A stretch of 18,485 nucleotides of DNA from Candidatus Gastranaerophilales bacterium (GTDB lineage: Bacteria; Cyanobacteriota; Vampirovibrionia; Gastranaerophilales; Gastranaerophilaceae), in contig CAADWU010000116.1 of NCBI GenBank assembly GCA_900752845.1, positions 1-18,485 on the forward strand, written 5' to 3'. The stretch's first letter is position 1. Each line of letters starts with the position of its first letter. Position numbers and translations under genes: made by a program. Under the pieces are notes generated by a model that had not been told where the DNA came from, searched no databases, and saw nothing but the letters and a program-made list of their open reading frames with translations. Of the stretch, positions 13,590-18,485 are shown one piece after another.

Positions 13590-14585
13590 ATGGGAGCATT
13601 AATAGTATTTTTAATATTAGTCTTTGTTACGGGACTATGTATAGGCAGTTTTTTGAATGTTGTAATTCTAAGGACATTGAGTGAAGAATCAATTGTATTT
13701 CCTGCTTCCAAATGTCCTAAATGCCAGACGCCTCTAAAATGGTGGCATAATATTCCGGTTATTTCTTATATTTGTCTTAGAGGGAAATGTGCATTCTGTA
13801 AAGAGCCTATAAGCATTCAGTATCCCATCACCGAACTTTTGACAGGTATTATTTTTCTTTTGCTGTTTATGAAATTCGGCATAAGTTTTGACACTCTTTT
13901 TGCCTGGATTGTGGCATCAATATTAATAGTAATTGCGGGAACAGATATTAAAGAAAAAGTTGTTTATGATGTTCACACATATATGTTAATCGGTGTCGGG
14001 CTTTTGTATGCGGTTGTAACAACTATAGCAGCTTCTGTTCAAATGCATCAGGCAGGAACACATATTGAATTTACAAAATATCTGTTATTAAACAACCCTA
14101 TATCTACAGCAGTTTTAGGGATACTTGCGGGTGCGCTAATTCTTGAAATCTGTGCACGTTCAGGATATCTTGTAGCAGGAACACGTGCATTCGGAGAAGG
14201 CGACACATATATTGCCGCAGGGCTTGGCGCTCTTTTCGGCTGGAGAACACTGCTTGTTGTATTAGGTTTGAGTGTAATCATTCAGGTTATATTATTCCTT
14301 CCGATTTTTGTAACAAGCATGATTAAAAATAAGGAGTGGAAAACTTTAATATCATTTTTCAGTTTTGTAATATACGCAATAGTATTTTACATATTGCAGT
14401 ACATGCGCATAATCACTGCTGACACACAAATCCCATATATTATCGGGGCAATAATCCTTGCTGTAATAGGAGTTTATACTTGTGCACAGATATTTAAAGG
14501 TTTGCGTGAAAGACCTGAAACAAGGACATATATGCCATTCGGACCTGCAATGGTTGCAGCAGCGTTTTTAGCGTTGTTATTATAA
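13590..14585 (+). CDS. Prepilin peptidase (leader peptidase and N-methyltransferase)
   Basis: An inner-membrane aspartyl protease that removes the leader from type IV pilins and pseudopilins and methylates the new N-terminus. 331 residues, longer than the usual 250-290. The N-terminal domain has IGSFLNVVI (18-26) and the two zinc-like pairs Cys42/Cys45 and Cys67/Cys70 flanking WWHNIPVISY. Catalytic aspartates are Asp119 in GTDIKEKVVYD and Asp205 in FGEGD, the standard pair. About eight membrane segments are visible; the extra length is a stretch around 145-170 and a C-terminal extension beyond 260. SD GGAG lies nine bases before the ATG. It shares an operon with the sigma factor. A substrate with the matching leader is at the left edge of the window. 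The gene ends two bases from the convergent ruvA stop with no terminator between. Confidence 0.94.
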   Translation: MGALIVFLILVFVTGLCIGSFLNVVILRTLSEESIVFPASKCPKCQTPLKWWHNIPVISYICLRGKCAFCKEPISIQYPITELLTGIIFLLLFMKFGISFDTLFAWIVASILIVIAGTDIKEKVVYDVHTYMLIGVGLLYAVVTTIAASVQMHQAGTHIEFTKYLLLNNPISTAVLGILAGALILEICARSGYLVAGTRAFGEGDTYIAAGLGALFGWRTLLVVLGLSVIIQVILFLPIFVTSMIKNKEWKTLISFFSFVIYAIVFYILQYMRIITADTQIPYIIGAIILAVIGVYTCAQIFKGLRERPETRTYMPFGPAMVAAAFLALLL

Positions 14586-14587
14586 AA

Positions 14588-15205
14588 TTAAACCGACAAA
14601 ATCTTCAATGCTTCTTTTAAGATTTCTTCCGCAGATGCTTTGTCATTAAGCACAACAAGCGCCTTTGATATTGCACTTTGGATTTCTGCTCTCTCGTATC
14701 CGAGCGATACCAGTACCATTTGTGCATCCTCAACTGCCCTGTCATCAATATTCGCAGGCGTAATAGATGTAATCCTAATCGGCTCTTTGGTTTGATAATT
14801 CATTAACTTGTCTTTTAATTCCAATATAATCTTTTGAGCAAGTTTAGGTCCGACACCTTTTGCTCTTGTAATCTCTTTATAATTCCCGTCTATTACAAAG
14901 CCGATTAGCTCAGATGATGCAAATTCATCAAGAAGTGTCAGTGCCATTTTGGAACCTACACCCGAAACTGAAGTCAAAATATTAAATATATCCCTGTCTT
15001 CTTTGTGCAAAAATCCGCAAAGGCTCATTTTATCTTCTCTGTGCAAAAGAACAGTATAAATCTTTGTTTCGCCTTCTGCAATTTCATTAAAATCACGTGC
15101 AGTAACTTCAAGAAGATAACCGATTCCAAAAGCTTCAACAGTAACGTATGCACCCTTTGATGTGTTGGATTTGTTAGCTAAAATACCTTTTATATAATCG
15201 TACAT
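14588..15205 (-). CDS. ruvA: Holliday junction branch migration protein RuvA
   Basis: 205 residues, normal size. Domain I is an OB fold (1-65) beginning MYDYIKGIL. Domain II carries two helix-hairpin-helix motifs, SVSGVGSKMAL (about 79-89) and AKGVGPKLAQKIILEL (about 114-129), that grip the junction backbone. Domain III (about 155-205) is the small three-helix unit that contacts the RuvB motor. The linker between II and III is about 25 residues. Its ATG overlaps the dnaA stop by one base (TAATG), with GGGAG five bases upstream, so it is translationally coupled to dnaA. RuvB is not in the window. Confidence 0.96.
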   Translation of the reverse strand: MYDYIKGILANKSNTSKGAYVTVEAFGIGYLLEVTARDFNEIAEGETKIYTVLLHREDKMSLCGFLHKEDRDIFNILTSVSGVGSKMALTLLDEFASSELIGFVIDGNYKEITRAKGVGPKLAQKIILELKDKLMNYQTKEPIRITSITPANIDDRAVEDAQMVLVSLGYERAEIQSAISKALVVLNDKASAEEILKEALKILSV

Positions 15206-16602
15206 TACTGCTCCCTTAAAGTTCTTCTGATTACTGAAATATCCTGATCAAGATTTTTGTTTGTTTTTAAATCATCTCTGATTTTCTCGTAAGAATAAAG
15301 CATTGTTGTATGCTTTTTCTTAAAATATTCCGCAATGTTTTCAAAACTTTTCTGTGTTAGTTCACGTGACAAATAAACCGCAACATGACGTGCAGAAGAT
15401 ACCCTCTGATTTCTTGCGGAACTTAAAAAATCTGCTATTGAAACTCCGTAATACTCTCCTACTGCCTTTGCTACTTTTTCTATCGTAATTTTCTGCTTCA
15501 TTGCTTCACAGTTAAGAACTTTTTTAGCAAATTCCAGTGTCAAATCAGTCTTTTCAATATCTGCATAAGCGCTTACTTTGTTAAATGCGCCTTCAATCTC
15601 TCTGACATTGCTCACATAATTTTTTGCAATATATTCAAACACATCAAAATCTGCCTTAATACCTGCCATATCAGCAAGATTTTTCAAAATAGCAACACGT
15701 GTTTCAAAATCCGGAGGCGTAATGTCAACCATAAGCCCCATTTCAAAACGTGTTCTCAATCTGTCGGGAAGTGTCGGAATATCTTTCGGAAGCCTGTCAG
15801 ATGTTATTACAATCTGTTTGTTGTTGTTGTGCAGACTATCAAAAGTATGGAAAATTTCTTCCATAGTATAAGTTTTGCTTTCCAAAAACTGAATATCATC
15901 AATCAACAGAACATCAACATTTCTGTATTTTTGGCGGAACTTATCCATACGTGTGTTTCTATCGTTTCCGCCGCATTGAATATTTTTAATCAATTCATTT
16001 ACATATTCTTCGGTTTTAATATATTTTACACGTAATTTCGGCTTATTAAAAATTACATAATGCCCTATAGCCTGCATAAGGTGTGTTTTTCCCAGACCTG
16101 ATGCTCCGTATATAAATAACGGATTATATTTTTTAGCAGGGTTTTGTGCAACCGTAAATGCTGCTGCGTGCGCAAATCTGCTGTTTTCACCGACTACAAA
16201 ATTTGAAAATTTATATTTTAAATTCAGATTTGCAGACGACTGCATTTGAGCAAGGTTATCAACAAGCTTGCTTTCTTCGGTTTCCGGCAGTGCTCTTTTG
16301 GCTTTTTGAAGCTCTTTCTTTTTTTCTTTCTGGTATTTATCCGCCAAATCAGCGTCAAAAGTAATATGATAACTTATGTCTTTTCCTAAAACTTTTTTAA
16401 ATGCTTCTAATATTTGCGTGTCATAATTAGCCTTAACAACTTGAGGGGCAAGAGAGTGAACTGTCAAAAGAGAAAAAACGTTTCCGTCAAAATCAGCAGG
16501 TTCCAATGCCTCCATCCACATTTGAAAAGCAGGGGCAGGAACATTATCGCTTAATTCTTTTTTTACATCACTCCAGAGATTTTTTACTTCCAAAACATCC
16601 AT
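15205..16602 (-). CDS. dnaA: Chromosomal replication initiator DnaA
   Basis: 465 residues, normal length. Domain I (1-85) is the helicase-loading and dimerisation region; a short charged linker (85-125) follows. The AAA+ domain III (126-345) has Walker A GASGLGKT (166-173), Walker B VLLIDDIQF (231-239), sensor 1 around TSDR (267-270), an Arg-rich box RLRTRFEMGL (281-290) and sensor 2 near Arg334. Domain IV (370-465) should bind DnaA boxes, but its signature is altered: YFKKKHTTM (426-434) replaces the usual FGGRDHTTV, one residue shorter and lacking the conserved Asp. KSFENI replaces the usual SLPEIG. No SD is seen; the preceding gene ends 12 bases upstream. It lies between an RNA methyltransferase gene and ruvA, with no dnaN and no cluster of DnaA boxes, so this is not a classic origin locus. 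Confidence 0.95.
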   Translation of the reverse strand: MDVLEVKNLWSDVKKELSDNVPAPAFQMWMEALEPADFDGNVFSLLTVHSLAPQVVKANYDTQILEAFKKVLGKDISYHITFDADLADKYQKEKKKELQKAKRALPETEESKLVDNLAQMQSSANLNLKYKFSNFVVGENSRFAHAAAFTVAQNPAKKYNPLFIYGASGLGKTHLMQAIGHYVIFNKPKLRVKYIKTEEYVNELIKNIQCGGNDRNTRMDKFRQKYRNVDVLLIDDIQFLESKTYTMEEIFHTFDSLHNNNKQIVITSDRLPKDIPTLPDRLRTRFEMGLMVDITPPDFETRVAILKNLADMAGIKADFDVFEYIAKNYVSNVREIEGAFNKVSAYADIEKTDLTLEFAKKVLNCEAMKQKITIEKVAKAVGEYYGVSIADFLSSARNQRVSSARHVAVYLSRELTQKSFENIAEYFKKKHTTMLYSYEKIRDDLKTNKNLDQDISVIRRTLREQ

Positions 16603-16614
16603 AAAAATATTCTA

Positions 16615-17361
16615 CTATAAAAATAATTTGTATAAAACAACAGCACAGGAAACTGATAAATTTAAAGACTCAACAGTAGATGCCATTTCAATTTTCACAC
16701 TGTCAGTCGAGAATTTAATCAGCTCATCAGAAAGCCCGTCCGCCTCAGAGCCAAACATTACAACAAGCGGCATTTGAGTTTCAAAATCCTTTAAATAATT
16801 CGAAGTATGCGGCAGAGTTGCTATACGGTTAAAACCTGCAAAATATTTTTGTAATTCGTCAAAACTTTCAATATAAACAACAGGAATTTTCCATAAATTT
16901 CCGACAGATGAACGGACACACTTAGGATTATAAATATCTGCGCATTCCCTGCCGTAAAGCACCAACGCCTCAGCCCCAAATGCCGTTGAAGTCCTTAATA
17001 TTGTACCAAGATTACCCAAATCCTTTACGTTTTCAAGAAGCACAACTTTTTTTGCGTTCTTTAAATCATTAACACTATAAGTCTTTTTTATCGCAACAGC
17101 AACCGCATCAGGCGGACTGTCTGTTGTGGAAATCTTTTTTAAAACAGCCTCATTTGTAAGAATAACTTTATCAGAAAGAAACCCGTATTTTTTCTCATTA
17201 GATACAAAAGCATATTCTATTTCAACGCCGGCTTGAAAGGCTTCCTCAATACACTTTTCACCTTCAAGCAAAAATTTATTTTCTTTGTCTCGATATTTTT
17301 TCTGCTGAAGTTTTACGGTTTCTTTTACCAAATCATTATTTACACTTGTAATTTCCTGCAT
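16615..17361 (-). CDS. SPOUT (TrmH/SpoU family) RNA 2'-O-methyltransferase
   Basis: 248 residues from the ATG at 17361. A TTG at 17376 is in frame but lies within the upstream gene's end and the SD GAGG. The N-terminal part (1-95) resembles the RNA-binding domain of TsnR/RlmB-type enzymes (KFLLEGEKCIEEA). The SPOUT domain carries motif 1, NVKDLGNLGTILRT (111-124; Asn111 and Arg123), motif 2, MFGSEADGL (202-210, Glu206), and motif 3, ESLNLSVSCAVVLY (231-244). Such enzymes use SAM to methylate the ribose 2'-OH in rRNA or tRNA; the target nucleotide is not predictable. The start is one base after the M24 peptidase stop, so the genes are co-transcribed. Confidence 0.9.
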   Translation of the reverse strand: MQEITSVNNDLVKETVKLQQKKYRDKENKFLLEGEKCIEEAFQAGVEIEYAFVSNEKKYGFLSDKVILTNEAVLKKISTTDSPPDAVAVAIKKTYSVNDLKNAKKVVLLENVKDLGNLGTILRTSTAFGAEALVLYGRECADIYNPKCVRSSVGNLWKIPVVYIESFDELQKYFAGFNRIATLPHTSNYLKDFETQMPLVVMFGSEADGLSDELIKFSTDSVKIEMASTVESLNLSVSCAVVLYKLFL

Positions 17362-17362
17362 A

Positions 17363-18485
17363 TTATAAAACCTCAAATTCTTTCAGCCACTCTTTTTCCT
17401 GCTCTGTTAATATTGAAAAATCAATCAATTTTTTCTCGTAATTCATATGAACAAAAGAAGTTATTTTACCGTCTTTCATATAACAAGAGTTTTCCAGCCT
17501 TACCCCGAAATGGTTTTCGTTGTATAGTCCCGGCTCAATCGTAAAACACATATTGTCTTTTATTTCAACTTTTGCCATTTCGTTTTTGCTCAAATTAGGC
17601 GGACATTCATGAACATTTATTCCAATACCATGCCCGAGCCCATGATTAAACTCAAACCCTTCAATCTCATTTTTGGAATATATATCCCTTGCAAGAGCAT
17701 CAATCTCATAACCTGTTTTAAAGTTCGAATTGTAAGCATTTAAAAACATTTTTAAAACCGTTGTGTATACACGTTTTTGAAGTTCTGAAGGTTCTCCTTT
17801 AACAAAAACTCTCGTAATATCCGTAGCAAGTCCCTGTTCATAGTAAGCTCCACAGTCAATCAAAACAAGACTGCCATCTTCCAAAACCTCATCTTTTGAG
17901 CATTTGGAATAATGCGCAAGAGCCGAATTTTTGTCCTTTGCAACAATTGATTTAAAACTTAAACTCTTTGCGCCGAAACGTTTAAATTCTTTTTCAAGCT
18001 GTTCTGCAATATCATATTCCGAAATATTATCGTTGTTTTCAATATAATTTCTTATAGCTTTTACTGCCATATCAGTTCTTTTAAAAGCCTCTATATAATG
18101 AGCAATTTCATCATTTGTTTTTACGGATTTCATAAGCTTTATCGGACTATCATTAAGGATTTTTGCCTTATCACCGATTAAAGCAAAGTCATAAGCGTTT
18201 ATGCTTGATTTATCCACATAAATATTCCCGTTATAACACTCGGCAAAATCATCAACATCTTCTAATAGACGTGCCCTGCCTCCTATAATTACAGCTTTAC
18301 CCTGAATTTTGCTCGAATAATTTTGAGAAAAATCTCTTAAATTAAAAAGGTAAGAAACTTCTTCCAAATTTGTAATTAATACTGCTCCGCCGTAATCTAT
18401 GCCTTTCACCTTTTCTTCAACAGGAACACCGTCAACAGAAACCACATTTGAACCGTCATAGCAAACCGCCTGTCCTATCGGATCA
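17363..18485 (-). CDS. M24-family metallopeptidase (Xaa-Pro aminopeptidase-like), 5' end missing
   Basis: The reading frame stays open to the window edge, so the start lies outside; a GTG at 18445 is internal. Visible are most of an N-terminal creatinase-type domain (GAVLITNLEEVSYLFNLRDF) and the complete C-terminal pita-bread catalytic domain. All five metal ligands are present: the Asp of IDCGA, the Asp of ATDITR, the His of NHGLGHGIG, the Glu of TIEPG and the Glu of VRLENS. The family removes N-terminal residues before proline using two metal ions; the two-domain layout fits aminopeptidase P or prolidase-like enzymes rather than methionine aminopeptidase. Probably cytoplasmic. It is the most upstream visible gene of the unit leading through the RNA methyltransferase to dnaA and ruvA. 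Confidence 0.9.
   Translation of the reverse strand, partial: DPIGQAVCYDGSNVVSVDGVPVEEKVKGIDYGGAVLITNLEEVSYLFNLRDFSQNYSSKIQGKAVIIGGRARLLEDVDDFAECYNGNIYVDKSSINAYDFALIGDKAKILNDSPIKLMKSVKTNDEIAHYIEAFKRTDMAVKAIRNYIENNDNISEYDIAEQLEKEFKRFGAKSLSFKSIVAKDKNSALAHYSKCSKDEVLEDGSLVLIDCGAYYEQGLATDITRVFVKGEPSELQKRVYTTVLKMFLNAYNSNFKTGYEIDALARDIYSKNEIEGFEFNHGLGHGIGINVHECPPNLSKNEMAKVEIKDNMCFTIEPGLYNENHFGVRLENSCYMKDGKITSFVHMNYEKKLIDFSILTEQEKEWLKEFEVL

Noticed and set aside
17362..17376. RNA methyltransferase starting at TTG 17376
   Set aside because: It would overlap the upstream gene and consume the SD GAGG; the ATG at 17361 is the better start.
18211..18219. Perfect TTATCCACA DnaA box, which could mark an origin
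   Set aside because: It is a single copy inside the M24 peptidase coding sequence, with no cluster, no AT-rich unwinding region and no spacer; likely chance.
1..18485. Mobile elements, CRISPR arrays, tRNA or rRNA genes
   Set aside because: No transposase, integrase, spaced direct repeats, or tRNA-like cloverleaf sequence was seen on either strand.

Overview
The window is AT-rich bacterial chromosome using the standard code, with ordinary Shine-Dalgarno (SD) sites and sigma-A-like promoters. I see no tRNA, rRNA, insertion sequence, prophage or CRISPR array. The gene set combines a type IV pilin with a G|FTLAEVLVTLGIIG cleavage region, a SigF/SigB-like alternative sigma factor beside a prepilin peptidase, GatC (amidotransferase-type tRNA charging) and a sucrose/maltose-type sugar symporter. 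With the low GC, this fits best a host-associated non-photosynthetic relative of cyanobacteria (Gastranaerophilales/Melainabacteria). That placement is an inference from gene character, not from a phylogenetic marker.

Layout. Positions 1-2355 (minus): two zinc-dependent medium-chain dehydrogenases, then, under its own strong promoter, the 5' end of a pilin-like gene running off the left edge. Positions 2424-6718 (plus): a divergent GNAT-like protein on what looks like a leaderless transcript, then a tight operon of ilvC, a YhaM-like OB/HD phosphohydrolase and two tandem thymidylate-kinase-like genes. Positions 6857-7474 (plus): an unfamiliar protein ending in an OmpR-type winged helix, closed by a strong terminator. 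Positions 7537-7777: a 240-base spacer with a probable broken small gene, a palindrome and a stem-loop. Positions 7778-10568 (minus): a sugar symporter followed by a radical SAM enzyme, from a clear promoter. Positions 10681-12653 (minus): pyrG and gatC. Positions 12784-14585 (plus): the sigma factor and prepilin peptidase. Positions 14588-18485 (minus): an M24 metallopeptidase (5' end beyond the window), an SPOUT RNA methyltransferase, dnaA and ruvA.

The most striking feature is at the left edge. The pilin-like gene has a near-consensus promoter, a good SD and an ATG, but a run of ten G early in the reading frame puts the pilin sequence out of frame; a run of eight or eleven would restore it. 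The run lies in the part of the leader that prepilin peptidase would remove, so length changes would switch the gene without altering the mature protein. This looks like a phase-variable pilin, and the window also carries a prepilin peptidase, apparently co-transcribed with an alternative sigma factor. Other notable points are a DnaA whose DNA-binding signature departs from the family, the tandem kinase paralogues, and the orphan winged-helix protein.
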